A DNA stretch of 33,388 nucleotides, taken from assembly GCA_001604215.1 (NCBI GenBank), contig LVAX01000029.1, forward strand, positions 1 through 33,388. Direction: 5' to 3'. Made by a program: the position numbers and the translations under genes. Shown piece by piece: positions 1-8,175 of the stretch. The notes under the pieces are model-generated. The model was not told the origin of the DNA. It saw only the letters and a list, made by a program, of their open reading frames with translations, and ran no database searches. Source of the DNA: Clostridiales bacterium Firm_18. Lineage in GTDB: Bacteria > Bacillota > Clostridia > Monoglobales > Firm-18. The first letter of the stretch is position 1. Each line of letters starts with the position of its first letter.

Positions 1-1640
1 TCTAAATTCTTGACATATTCTTTGTACGCTTCCTGATATGTGTCAATAAGCTTTTCCACACCGTATTTTCTCAGAGTTTCCCGATATTTCTCGAAGTTTG
101 ACAATGGCTCGTCACCCGTTATGAATTTTGCCTCCATCTGGCGAGCATATGACTCAACCTCCGTTTTTATAACAGCTAATTTTTCCTGACTTTCTTTATC
201 GAAATAAAAGTTCGGCATTTGAGTAACAGGACTGTTTTTGCCATAATCCAGCATTGCCATACCCAATTCGTAAAGCAAACCCTGATTTCTACCGTTTCCT
301 AATTCCATCATTTTAGGCTGCAGTCCGAAATTACAACCATCCTCCGCAGGAGCAAAATTAGCATTGTAATATGCCCATGTATCCTTTACATCATCGGGAT
401 ATTTAACTTTGTATGTACCATCGTCAAGAAAATAATAGCCTACCTCAGTATCTTTACCGAAGGAACCTTTTTCCGGCCCAATATCCTTTACAATACCACC
501 TTCCTCGGTGAACCACATATCCGCCCAGCGAATACTTGCCTCGGGATACTTATTCACTTCTGTTATAACAAAATTTCCGCCTGTAACTGAGCTCGAATAT
601 GCCTTGTCCCAAATAGGTGTGCTGTTAACTTTGCTTGTAAGAGGTTTTACATATGTATATTGTTCCGTCTGGGATTTTTCCGTCATTCCTCCGCTTGCGC
701 TGGGTGAGCTCCATGACGCAACGCCAACCTTAACCAAGCTTGATTTTGCCTTGAAGTCTGTTGGGGATTGTGTGAAATAGCTCTTATCTATCAATCCTTC
801 TTTGAATAGGTAATTCATTTCAGCAAGATATTCCTTAAAGTTTACTTCATAAGGGGTATAAACAATGTTACCGTTTTTTATGTTAAATGAATCTGTCAAG
901 AATCCGTATGCCCTAAGCCATAAAAACCTCATATCCGCCTCATATTCCAGGAAGCAACCTGATGTCCCGTATGTATCGTTAATCCCATTTTTGTCTGGAT
1001 CCTTATCCCTGAATGCGAACAGCACTTCCCTCATTTGTTCAACAGTTTCGGGCTTTTCCATACCCAAATTATTGAGCCATTGTTGATTAATCCAAATCCT
1101 TTTAACATTATTAACAGCAAAAGATAGTTTAGGAAGAGAATATATATTTCCCGACGGAGTTGTAGTGCCCGCCTTCACAAAGGGATATTTCTGATACGTT
1201 TCTTTTATATTGGGCGCATATTTTTCAATCAGGTCATTCAGTGGTATAAGCATTCCGTTATTATCCCCGTAAACTACTTCCTCAACCTGCGTAATACCAT
1301 TGAACCCTCCCATAAAAATATCCGGAAGTTCATTTGCCGCAAACATAATCTGCTTTTTCTGATCCCATGCTTGTTTGTCAATATGCTCATATTCTATTTT
1401 AATACCGGACTTTTTTTCTGCCCACTCCGCCCAATAGGTTTTGCCCCAATCGTCATGGAGCACATTCTTTTTTACCACTGCCCTTAAAGTTATCGGTTTG
1501 CTTACAATTGGATATCCTGTCTGATTAAATCCATAGTTTTCTTTTCCCGAAATATCCGAGCCGTCTGTGTTGCCCGAACATCCTACCAACATCAATGCAA
1601 CCGAAACTAATCCTGTTAAAACCCAGAAAGCCTTTTTCAT
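1..1640 (-). CDS. Carbohydrate ABC transporter solute-binding lipoprotein, LplA/LipO-like (partial, runs off left edge)
   Basis: Extracellular binding protein that would capture an oligosaccharide and deliver it to the two permeases encoded upstream. The frame is open from the ATG at 1638-1640 to the left edge (about 546 codons). It starts MKKAFWVLTGL and has a lipobox LVGC with the lipidated Cys at residue 21, so it should be a membrane-anchored lipoprotein. A strong GGAGGG ribosome site lies just upstream (about 1646-1651). The body has features of the large (about 550 residue) binding proteins of Lpl/Ytc systems: a WAEWAEKKSGIKIEYEHID-type region, DIFMGG, and a C-terminal YARQMEAKFITGDEPLSNFEKY-like stretch. 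It was originally the last gene of the operon: removing the insertion sequence leaves only 17 nt between the permease stop and this ATG. Family assignment is confident; substrate is unknown. The C-terminus is outside the window. Confidence 0.9.
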   Translation of the reverse strand, partial: MKKAFWVLTGLVSVALMLVGCSGNTDGSDISGKENYGFNQTGYPIVSKPITLRAVVKKNVLHDDWGKTYWAEWAEKKSGIKIEYEHIDKQAWDQKKQIMFAANELPDIFMGGFNGITQVEEVVYGDNNGMLIPLNDLIEKYAPNIKETYQKYPFVKAGTTTPSGNIYSLPKLSFAVNNVKRIWINQQWLNNLGMEKPETVEQMREVLFAFRDKDPDKNGINDTYGTSGCFLEYEADMRFLWLRAYGFLTDSFNIKNGNIVYTPYEVNFKEYLAEMNYLFKEGLIDKSYFTQSPTDFKAKSSLVKVGVASWSSPSASGGMTEKSQTEQYTYVKPLTSKVNSTPIWDKAYSSSVTGGNFVITEVNKYPEASIRWADMWFTEEGGIVKDIGPEKGSFGKDTEVGYYFLDDGTYKVKYPDDVKDTWAYYNANFAPAEDGCNFGLQPKMMELGNGRNQGLLYELGMAMLDYGKNSPVTQMPNFYFDKESQEKLAVIKTEVESYARQMEAKFITGDEPLSNFEKYRETLRKYGVEKLIDTYQEAYKEYVKNL

Positions 1641-1657
1641 TTTTTCCCTCCTCATTA

Positions 1658-1664
1658 TTATTAA
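1658..1664. repeat. Target-site duplication, left copy
   Basis: TTATTAA immediately left of the insertion-sequence end; identical to 3447-3453. Confidence 0.85.
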
Positions 1665-1746
1665 GGTACTGTCAAATTTTCTCCTGTAAAATCAACGGAC
1701 AGTACCTATTTTTCGTTGATTTTACTGTTTTTTTGGTTTTTTATAT

Positions 1747-1819
1747 ATATAACTTGCTCCTCCCCCTCAAAAAGAGGATAATGGAATTGCCCCACCCCAC
1801 AGAAAGGAGCAAGTTATAT
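1747..1819 (+). promoter_or_regulatory. Fold-back hairpin masking the transposase ribosome site
   Basis: A perfect 15-bp inverted repeat: ATATAACTTGCTCCT at 1747-1761 pairs with AGGAGCAAGTTATAT at 1805-1819. The right arm holds the Shine-Dalgarno AGGAG and the first two bases of the ATG start (1818-1820). Only transcripts that read in from outside the element contain both arms. This is the geometry by which other insertion sequences block translation from readthrough RNA; that role here is inference. Confidence 0.7.
1754..1782 (+). promoter_or_regulatory. Candidate internal promoter of the transposase
   Basis: TTGCTC (1754-1759), 17-base spacer, GATAAT (1777-1782). The -35 is weak (3 of 6), the -10 good (5 of 6). 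A start near 1789 would give a 29-nt leader that contains the ribosome site but not the left arm of the 1747-1819 hairpin. Confidence 0.45.
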
Positions 1820-3227
1820 GCAAAATATTATTACTTGGCTTTTAGTGTTAATTCAATACCAGAACGAGGTTATCAAATATCTTTCCATTCTCCTGTTCGG
1901 GAAAAATTATCACCCTAAGCCCGAAAAGTGTACCGACAAAAAATATACAAAGCTGTCGGTTGATCCTTTACCATTGTTTGAAAAACCGGCGCCAACAAAA
2001 ATCTACGATTGCAATTCTCTTATTGCCGAACGCAACATTAAACCTGTTAAAAGCCGCGGCGGCAAAATTGTTCCGGTTGACACCGTCTGCCCTTATTGCG
2101 GCGCTGCCCATGAATACCTTTACGACAATAACGGCGGAAAAGGTCAGTTTCTGTGCAAGGTCTGCGGCTCTACTTTCTTTCCCCATATCCCTACAAAAAC
2201 AGATGACTCATACTGCCCATTCTGCAGCCAAAAGCTTTCGCTCATTAAAAAGCGCAAATCCTTTGATGTTTACCGCTGCAATAATGTTCACTGCACTTAT
2301 CGTAAACGCAAGCTCTCATCAATGTCTGCGGAGCAAAAGGCTCTTTACAAGCAACATCCGCATTTATTCAAGCTTCGTTATATCTACCGCAAATTTCATT
2401 TTGACTTCACACCACTTTCCAATGCAAATGAACGATTTCCTGTTGTGGATCTTCCAAACATCACCGCTTCCGATCATGTCCTTGGGCTAATACTTACCTA
2501 TCACATCAACTATGGTTTGCCTCTTCGCAAAACCGCTGCGTTGATGTTTGATGTTCACGGTGTCAAGATCTCTCACCAAACTGTTTCAAACTACTGCAAT
2601 GCCGTTGCTCCGAGAATAAAACCCTTTATTGATAATTTTAAATATGAGCTTTCTGACTCTTTTTGCGGTGATGAAACATATATCAAAGTCAAGGGTAAAT
2701 GGCACTACATTTTCTTTTTCTTCGACAGCGTTAAAAAGATTATACTTTCCTACCGTGTCCGCAAGCATCGTGATTATCAGTCGGCTATCCTTGCTATCAA
2801 TGATGTTCTTGTTAAGCTCAAAGAAATACCTGAAAAGCTCAATCTTATCACCGACGGTAACCCTATATATCTATTGGCTCAGCAGTGGTTTGCACAGCAT
2901 GGCATTCATTTCGATATTACGCAGGTTATCGGACTTACAAACGATGATGAGGTTTCTAAGGAATTTCGTCCCTTAAAGCAAATCATCGAACGCCTGAACC
3001 GTACCTTCAAGGGAAATTACAAGCCTACGGGCGGTTTCGGAGCTGAATTTGGCGCCATATCAAGCGTTGTATTATTTGTGGCTTATTTTAACTTCCTGCG
3101 TCCTCATGCAAAGCTTGATAACAATGTCCCTGTTCTTATCCCGGAGCTTAACGAATTGCCTAATATGCCGGCTAAATGGCTTATGCTCATCAAATTGAGC
3201 GAGGATTACATTAAATCGCAGACATAA
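1818..3227 (+). CDS. DDE transposase with N-terminal zinc-binding region, IS6/IS240-like
   Basis: Catalyses cut and strand transfer of the surrounding insertion sequence. The 469-residue protein has four Cys pairs (91/94, 113/116, 133/136, 154/159), typical of a zinc-binding DNA-recognition region. A helical segment follows (about 215-265, with a KTAALMFDVHGVKISHQTVSNYC helix-turn-helix-like stretch), then the RNase H-like domain. Putative catalytic acids are Asp285 (CGDETYIKVKGKWHYI), Asp346 (LITDGNPIY) and Glu391 (IIERLNRTFK). The 44-residue spacing between the last two is longer than the 34 of classical IS6 transposases. The start is supported by AAAGGAG 8-10 bases upstream. Its orientation opposes the host operon. 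Intact and probably active. Confidence 0.88.
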   Translation: MQNIITWLLVLIQYQNEVIKYLSILLFGKNYHPKPEKCTDKKYTKLSVDPLPLFEKPAPTKIYDCNSLIAERNIKPVKSRGGKIVPVDTVCPYCGAAHEYLYDNNGGKGQFLCKVCGSTFFPHIPTKTDDSYCPFCSQKLSLIKKRKSFDVYRCNNVHCTYRKRKLSSMSAEQKALYKQHPHLFKLRYIYRKFHFDFTPLSNANERFPVVDLPNITASDHVLGLILTYHINYGLPLRKTAALMFDVHGVKISHQTVSNYCNAVAPRIKPFIDNFKYELSDSFCGDETYIKVKGKWHYIFFFFDSVKKIILSYRVRKHRDYQSAILAINDVLVKLKEIPEKLNLITDGNPIYLLAQQWFAQHGIHFDITQVIGLTNDDEVSKEFRPLKQIIERLNRTFKGNYKPTGGFGAEFGAISSVVLFVAYFNFLRPHAKLDNNVPVLIPELNELPNMPAKWLMLIKLSEDYIKSQT

Positions 3228-3290
3228 TTTTATCTCTAATATGAGCCTGAGGCAATTGTACTGCGTTGGGCGGTCAACACCCTTTACCTG

Positions 3291-3394
3291 TGGCGGTTAA
3301 AATGCTATACTGCCGTGTCGAGGGTGTAATTTACTTTGTGATTTTATCCCCAACACTCACCCTCGGCTCTTTCTTTTAAGCATTTTTACCGCCA
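3291..3394 (+). repeat. Large nested inverted repeat in the 3' part of the insertion sequence
   Basis: Outer arms TGGCGGTTAAAATGCT (3291-3306) and its near-perfect complement (3379-3394, 15 of 16). Inner arms CGAGGGTG (3319-3326) and CACCCTCG (3358-3365), perfect. The whole stretch between transposase stop and right end (3228-3446) has no gene; this structure is its main content. It could act as a terminator or barrier, or as a transposase-binding structure; function not known. Confidence 0.6.
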
Positions 3395-3446
3395 TTTGTC
3401 AAGGGTTTGACTTGTTTGCGTTTTTCATAAGTTATTTGACACTACC

Positions 3447-3453
3447 TTATTAA
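3447..3453. repeat. Target-site duplication, right copy
   Basis: TTATTAA immediately right of the insertion sequence. It overlaps the stop codon of the LplC-like permease gene (TAA, 3450-3452 on the minus strand), so the element landed on the stop codon without changing the protein. Confidence 0.85.
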
Positions 3454-4343
3454 CCCTTGATTGCGCCAACCATTATTCCTTTGACAAAATATTTTTGAAG
3501 CATCAGATACAAAATCATAAACGGCAATGAGGAAACTATGACCAATGCATACTTTAACAATTCTGCCTGATCTGCCTGTTTTTGCGCCGCAAGTAAATCC
3601 TCATCGCTCATCATCTGTTCTATTCCGACTTGCTGGCTTCGTACAAGTATCTCTGACAAAAATATCTGAAGCGGATATTTTTTCCTGTCTGTCAAATAAA
3701 TCAATGCGCTGAAATAATTATTCCAGTGTCCCAATGCATAAAACATAACAAGCACAGCAATTATCGGACCTGACAACGGAAGTATTATTTTGAAGAAAAT
3801 CCCGAAATCATTAAATCCGTCTATCTTTGCAGACTCCTGTATTTCATACGGTATGCTTGTTTGCAGGAAAGTCCTGCAAATGATAATATTATAGGTCGAA
3901 ACTGCGCCCGGCAGCAGAAGTGACCACATGCTGTTATACATCCCAAGAGACTTTACGAGTATAAATGTAGGAACAAGTCCGCCCGAGAAATACATCGTAA
4001 ACATAAAAAATATTGTTATTATACCTTTTCCCTTAAAATCCCGTCTGGACAGAGGATAAGCTGTAAGCATTGTCAGTGATACATTGATAAGCGTGCCTAC
4101 GATAGTATAAATTATAGAATTCTTATATCCCATCCACAAATCCGCCTTTTCAATAAGCGTCTTGTATGCATCTAAATTAAAACCCTTCGGGAATAAAAAT
4201 ACATTCCCGAGAACAACCTCCCTCGGATCGCTGAACGAAGCGCTTATTATAAACAATAAAACAAATAGAACGCTGCAAATTATTATAAATCCAAGGAAAT
4301 TAATAATAAAATTAAAGATATAGTCATTTTTCCCTTTTACCAC
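3450..4343 (-). CDS. Carbohydrate ABC transporter permease, LplC/YtcP-like
   Basis: One of two inner-membrane subunits that form the sugar channel. It has about six hydrophobic segments, starting near residue 10-30 (NFIINFLGFIIICSVLFVLL) before the family signature ISASFSDP. The cytoplasmic EAA loop that contacts the ATPase reads YEIQESAKIDGFNDFGIFFKI and continues ILPLSGP. The product ends in GAIKG, as in this family. Start choice: an ATG at 4376 is in frame but has no ribosome site, and would overlap the upstream permease by 20 bases. The GTG at 4343 has AGGAGA nine bases upstream, overlapping the stop codon of that permease, and gives the usual N-terminal length. I prefer GTG (297 aa). The stop codon lies in the target duplication of the insertion sequence. 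No ATPase gene is in the window; Lpl/Ytc systems commonly share one encoded elsewhere. Confidence 0.9.
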   Translation of the reverse strand: MVKGKNDYIFNFIINFLGFIIICSVLFVLLFIISASFSDPREVVLGNVFLFPKGFNLDAYKTLIEKADLWMGYKNSIIYTIVGTLINVSLTMLTAYPLSRRDFKGKGIITIFFMFTMYFSGGLVPTFILVKSLGMYNSMWSLLLPGAVSTYNIIICRTFLQTSIPYEIQESAKIDGFNDFGIFFKIILPLSGPIIAVLVMFYALGHWNNYFSALIYLTDRKKYPLQIFLSEILVRSQQVGIEQMMSDEDLLAAQKQADQAELLKYALVIVSSLPFMILYLMLQKYFVKGIMVGAIKG

Positions 4344-4356
4344 CTTTTCATCTCTC

Positions 4357-5307
4357 CTACCATAGCGATACATCATTAACTGATTTTGAAATATTGTTAA
4401 ATATTAAAAGTAATATTAGATTTATTACATTAATAAACAAACCTATTGAAGTTCCATAGCTGAAGCTTCCTCCTTCAAATGCTATTTTATATGTATAAGT
4501 CGCAATAACTTCAGACACATCCTGATTTAGCGGCAGCTGCATCAAATATATTTTTTCAAAGCCGACATTGAGCATCCTTCCCATGTTCATAAGTAGCAAT
4601 ATAATAATGGTAGGTTTGATGGTAGGAAGATTTATATGCCAAATTCTCTGCAATCTTGTAGCCCCGTCAATTATTGCAGCTTCATGCATTTCGATATCCA
4701 CACCGGTGAGTGCTGCTATGTAAATAATTGATGTCCAGCCGAAATTCTGCCATATGCCTGAAATAATATATATAGGTCTGAACCACTCTGCCTTTGCCAT
4801 AAAGGGAATACGCTCAAATCCGAGCATATCCAGTACGCTGTTGATTATTCCCTTTGACTCGCTTGTAAATAGAAATATAATTCCGACCATAACAACTGTT
4901 GATATAAAATGCGGAGCACAAATGATGGTCTGTAATGCTTTTTTATACCTTGCGTTTGTTATTTCATTTACAATCAGCGAAATTATGATAGGTATCGGAA
5001 AGCTACATATAAGGGAGTAGAAATTTATGCTGAAAGTATTCCACATGAGTTTATAAAAATATGGCGACTTAATAAATTTAAATATATGCTCTAAACCTAC
5101 CCATGGGCTTCCCCATATTCCAAGCTTTGCATTGAAATCCTTAAAAGCGATTTGCATGCCGTATATCGGCACATAGCTGAATATAAACACGAGAGTTATT
5201 GCGGGCAATACCATCAAATACAGCTGATAGTTGTTTTTAAGTCTTTTTGCAAATGATTTTTTTTTAATTTGAGTTTGTCCTTTGATGTTATTTAATCTTA
5301 TGGTCAT
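4357..5307 (-). CDS. Carbohydrate ABC transporter permease, LplB-like
   Basis: Partner permease of the LplC-like protein. 316 residues: a basic N-terminus (KKKSFAKRLKNNYQLYLMVLP), six predicted membrane segments, the family phrase VFIFSYVPIYGMQIAFKDFN near residue 42-60, and an EAA-type ATPase-contact loop (EAAIIDGATRLQRIWHINLP, about residue 208-227). The start ATG has AAGGTGG upstream and lies 2 nt after the stop of the secreted-protein gene, so the two are probably translationally coupled. Together with the downstream permease and binding lipoprotein it forms the classic lplA/B/C-type trio, in the order permease-permease-binding protein. Substrate cannot be read from the permease; the operon context suggests a plant or host glycan fragment. 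Confidence 0.93.
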   Translation of the reverse strand: MTIRLNNIKGQTQIKKKSFAKRLKNNYQLYLMVLPAITLVFIFSYVPIYGMQIAFKDFNAKLGIWGSPWVGLEHIFKFIKSPYFYKLMWNTFSINFYSLICSFPIPIIISLIVNEITNARYKKALQTIICAPHFISTVVMVGIIFLFTSESKGIINSVLDMLGFERIPFMAKAEWFRPIYIISGIWQNFGWTSIIYIAALTGVDIEMHEAAIIDGATRLQRIWHINLPTIKPTIIILLLMNMGRMLNVGFEKIYLMQLPLNQDVSEVIATYTYKIAFEGGSFSYGTSIGLFINVINLILLLIFNNISKSVNDVSLW

Positions 5308-5309
5308 GG

Positions 5310-7943
5310 TTAATCCACCTTCTTAATTATTTGCGGGAATCTGCTAAATATGCTGAGCGGATTCATAGAATCAAATTTATCCCAGAGCATTACACTTATG
5401 TTGTTGCATCCGTCAAGCTGTTCAGGGCTTATTACATGCTCTATTGTGGTTTGTCCGGGATTCAGAGCAGCGTTCACCGACAATACGTTTTCCAGCTTAT
5501 TGTCATCATACATTCCGATAAGAAGTTTGGCATTATCTAAATATTCCCCGCTGTTTTGTATGACGGCTCTTAGCGTAACTGCTTCGTTTTTAGGCAGCTC
5601 CAAGCTGTCAGTAATTACATTTCCGCTTTGTGTTACACAAGAAATATTCAGGTCGAATTGCGGTTTCGCATATATTTCAGCCTCAGCCAATGCAAAGTAA
5701 TAAAAATGCTGATTTTGTCCTTCGTAAAACCAAAATTCGCCGTGCTTTAACGCATTTATCCGAATATACCTTCCTGATATTCCCGTATTAAACTCTTGAA
5801 CATTGACAGGGGGGGATGATATATCATAATAATCGCTTGATGACGAATCATAAACGGTTGTAAATGTACTGAAATTGCTGTAATCAGATACGTCAATCTT
5901 AAAACGTTGGGGGAACATGCTTCCATATGGGGCTATGGCAGGATAAAGTTTAATTTTTTCAATATTCTTTCTCCCACCCAAATCTATTATAAATGACCTT
6001 GGGTAGGCGGTAGGAGTTGTCCAGTTACTCTCGCCTGCTGATACGGCACAAACAGTTTCCATATTACCGTCTGTAAGATATTGTGATGTATCCGTTCCAG
6101 CTAGACTAACGCCCCCGCCCGTAACATCCTTTCCTTTTGAAACCATTTTCGACGTCTGCTTTTCAATAATCGCATCCTTAACAGCTTCAAGATATCCAAA
6201 CCTATTTTTCACCGTGGGCTGCAGCCCCGGACCGCCCTCAGCCCATTCGGCAACATTATAACAGGTCACTATTCTTGGCATATTATTTTGATATATGTGC
6301 TCAATAGCCTTATTTATCATTTTGTTAAACAACTCGGGAGTCTGACCGGGTGCATTCCAGCCGCTCGGATGGGGCGAGTGTGTGTAATATCCCGTAAAAG
6401 TATTAACAATATGATTATCAGCTGTAGTTGGCCTGTAATAATTTACTATGTCGGAATATGTAGGCGATGTTATGTCAGGATCGGAATACATATCGGAAAA
6501 ATATGATGGACCATAATTCATTGTATATCTTAAAACACCATTTTGTTCAAGCGTACTGCGATTGCTTTCAAGTACCGAATTGGGCTGACGAACAAAAAGC
6601 GCTACACCTCCAAATCCATGTTCCTGGAATTTGTCCGCAATACCTTTATAAAAAATTCCCGTATTTAATGCCCCGTTATAATTATCAAATACACCTATTA
6701 ATGCCCCCTCCTGATGAACATATACAACAGGATATTTCTTACCGTTTTTTTCTATATAATAATAATTATCATACTCATTGTAAACAGAGTTTATAGTGTT
6801 ATTCCATTCTTCAATCACACTTTGCTTCAACTCATCCGAAGTACCATCGACAGGGGGGAAGGCCGGGCAAAGTGACATTATATATTTCAATTTTCGGAAG
6901 TTTGGAACGTTATTAAAAAGCTGATATATCCAATAGTTTTTATTGCTTTCACTGCTCCATGCGCTTGCAATTCCGCCGGAAACACTGTTGGATATTAAAA
7001 TAGTTGCCTTGGCACCGTATTCTTTTAACCAATAACATTGCCAGTCCAAAACTGTAGCATCGTCACCCCTGTAAAAACCAAGGAGAGGGTGTCTGTCTGG
7101 ATCATATGCAACCTTAGGGTCACTGGAAATATTGGAGTGAAAATTCCAGTTCCAATAGTACCAGCCTTTCCACAAATATTGAGAAGCTCTTGTGTATTCC
7201 AAACCAAAATCGTTATACCAAATCGGTATAAAGTCGACCTTTGTTTCATAATCTGCGTCAGAGACGGGAGGAGGGACAAGGCTTCCGACATTCATTTTCC
7301 AGCCGTTCCCCTTAACACTATCGTCGAGCTCAAGATGATTTTGCATTAAGCCTATCAGGTTTCCTTTGTTGTCAAACTGCAATATATTCTGCTCGGAAAC
7401 ATCGTTTCGCACAACCACGCCATCAAGACTTTCAAATATCACCCCTCCCGAAAGATTCAGAGTTTCACCATTGAAACGGTAAATCCCATTCGGATAATAT
7501 ATTTTTTTACCGGTATCATGCAGAGTTTTAAGCACATTTGTGCTGTCTGTTTCTCCTGTATTGTCAGCTCCGTATTCCACGACATTTAGAATGTCTGAAC
7601 TCAAATCAGCCCCGTCCAAAACATAAACCTTATAATCAGCCGTTTCCTGAATATTGTCCATTTTAACATTAAATTCAAATGAACCGTCTGTGTTACTGTA
7701 TTTTTGATCGACATAATATATCATCTGTCCCGCTTTTGAATAATCAGTCAAATCGCTTTTTTCAAATCCGGGCTTAGAAACAACCAGAGAGACTTTCGTC
7801 ATCTTATTTTCCGCATTACCAACAACCTTCACCCCACTGTCTGTTTTTACAACAACAAAGTTTGTGGTTATGCCTGCAAAAACTGTAATATTCAAAAATA
7901 AAACAGCTATGCAAGTGATAATTGTCGTACAGCGTTTTTTCAA
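5310..7943 (-). CDS. Secreted multidomain glycan-active protein (GH99/WbsX-like core plus F5/8 type C domain)
   Basis: 877 residues from the preferred start. Signal peptide of about 25 residues (MKKRCTTIITCIAVLFLNITVFA), then a beta-rich adhesion-like part. A short pectate-lyase-like start motif follows (VEYGADNTGETDSTNVLKTL, about residue 120-140). The long middle part has phrases typical of GH99/GH71/WbsX-like TIM barrels: HPLLGFYRGDDATVLDWQCY and a late YNVAEWAEGGPGLQP motif resembling NEWAEG..LEP. About residues 640-770 form a discoidin-like domain (YLTDGN, FIIDLGGRKNIEKIKLY, GRYIRINA). A predicted extracellular beta domain ends the protein. The start is TTG at 7943, seven bases after a run of six Gs; an earlier in-frame TTG at 7958 lies inside that run. 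It heads the transporter operon, so it probably attacks the glycan that is imported. Precise activity unknown. Confidence 0.8.
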   Translation of the reverse strand: MKKRCTTIITCIAVLFLNITVFAGITTNFVVVKTDSGVKVVGNAENKMTKVSLVVSKPGFEKSDLTDYSKAGQMIYYVDQKYSNTDGSFEFNVKMDNIQETADYKVYVLDGADLSSDILNVVEYGADNTGETDSTNVLKTLHDTGKKIYYPNGIYRFNGETLNLSGGVIFESLDGVVVRNDVSEQNILQFDNKGNLIGLMQNHLELDDSVKGNGWKMNVGSLVPPPVSDADYETKVDFIPIWYNDFGLEYTRASQYLWKGWYYWNWNFHSNISSDPKVAYDPDRHPLLGFYRGDDATVLDWQCYWLKEYGAKATILISNSVSGGIASAWSSESNKNYWIYQLFNNVPNFRKLKYIMSLCPAFPPVDGTSDELKQSVIEEWNNTINSVYNEYDNYYYIEKNGKKYPVVYVHQEGALIGVFDNYNGALNTGIFYKGIADKFQEHGFGGVALFVRQPNSVLESNRSTLEQNGVLRYTMNYGPSYFSDMYSDPDITSPTYSDIVNYYRPTTADNHIVNTFTGYYTHSPHPSGWNAPGQTPELFNKMINKAIEHIYQNNMPRIVTCYNVAEWAEGGPGLQPTVKNRFGYLEAVKDAIIEKQTSKMVSKGKDVTGGGVSLAGTDTSQYLTDGNMETVCAVSAGESNWTTPTAYPRSFIIDLGGRKNIEKIKLYPAIAPYGSMFPQRFKIDVSDYSNFSTFTTVYDSSSSDYYDISSPPVNVQEFNTGISGRYIRINALKHGEFWFYEGQNQHFYYFALAEAEIYAKPQFDLNISCVTQSGNVITDSLELPKNEAVTLRAVIQNSGEYLDNAKLLIGMYDDNKLENVLSVNAALNPGQTTIEHVISPEQLDGCNNISVMLWDKFDSMNPLSIFSRFPQIIKKVD

Positions 7944-7979
7944 TTTAGTGCCCCCCAACTAAGTTTTATCCACAATGAA

Positions 7980-8008
7980 ATAGTATCAGAGAAAGCTTGC
8001 GTTGTAAA
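7980..8008 (-). promoter_or_regulatory. Sigma-A promoter of the glycan-utilisation operon
   Basis: On the minus strand: -35 TTTACA (8003-8008), 17-base spacer, -10 TACTAT (7980-7985). It precedes the TTG start at 7943. The 8-mer TAACTGTG occurs twice upstream (8048-8055 and 8082-8089, 34 bp apart, same orientation), a plausible AraC-type operator pair. Confidence 0.6.
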
Positions 8009-8114
8009 TTCGTATTTTTTGCATTTTTTCTCAAGCGCTATAAACTGCACAGTTATGCTGTTTTCGCCTTTTTTGAATTAACACAGTTAGCCATTTTTGC
8101 ACCCTTTTTGGACA

Positions 8115-8140
8115 TTAAAAAAGTGCCTTTTGGCACTTTT
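8115..8140 (-). terminator. Rho-independent terminator of the AraC-type regulator gene
   Basis: Read on the minus strand: stem AAAAGTGCC / GGCACTTTT with a 4-base loop, followed by Ts. It lies 36 bases downstream of the regulator's stop codon and separates that gene from the operon promoter at 7980-8008. Confidence 0.8.
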
Positions 8141-8175
8141 ATGGCAACTTTATATGGAATGTTTTATATTACCTA

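Larger units (their letters stand above)
1665..3446 (+). mobile_element. Complete IS6/IS240-like insertion sequence (1782 bp)
   Basis: The left end begins GGTACTGTCAAAT (1665) and the right end, read inward on the minus strand, begins GGTAGTGTCAAAT (3446): terminal inverted repeats matching 12 of 13. They are flanked by an identical 7-bp direct repeat TTATTAA (1658-1664 and 3447-3453), the target-site duplication. One transposase gene fills most of it. The left end also carries interleaved inverted repeats (1665-1673 with 1698-1706; 1686-1697 with 1714-1725). The terminal GG..CTGT pattern and DDE type recall IS6 elements, but those usually duplicate 8 bp, so the family call is tentative. The insertion splits a carbohydrate transporter operon. 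Both ends and the duplication are intact, so it is probably recent. Confidence 0.88.

Noticed and set aside
508..1086. Plus-strand frames of 73-90 codons in the first kilobase.
   Set aside because: They are antisense to the binding-lipoprotein gene, which is open from 1640 to the edge with a lipobox and strong ribosome site.
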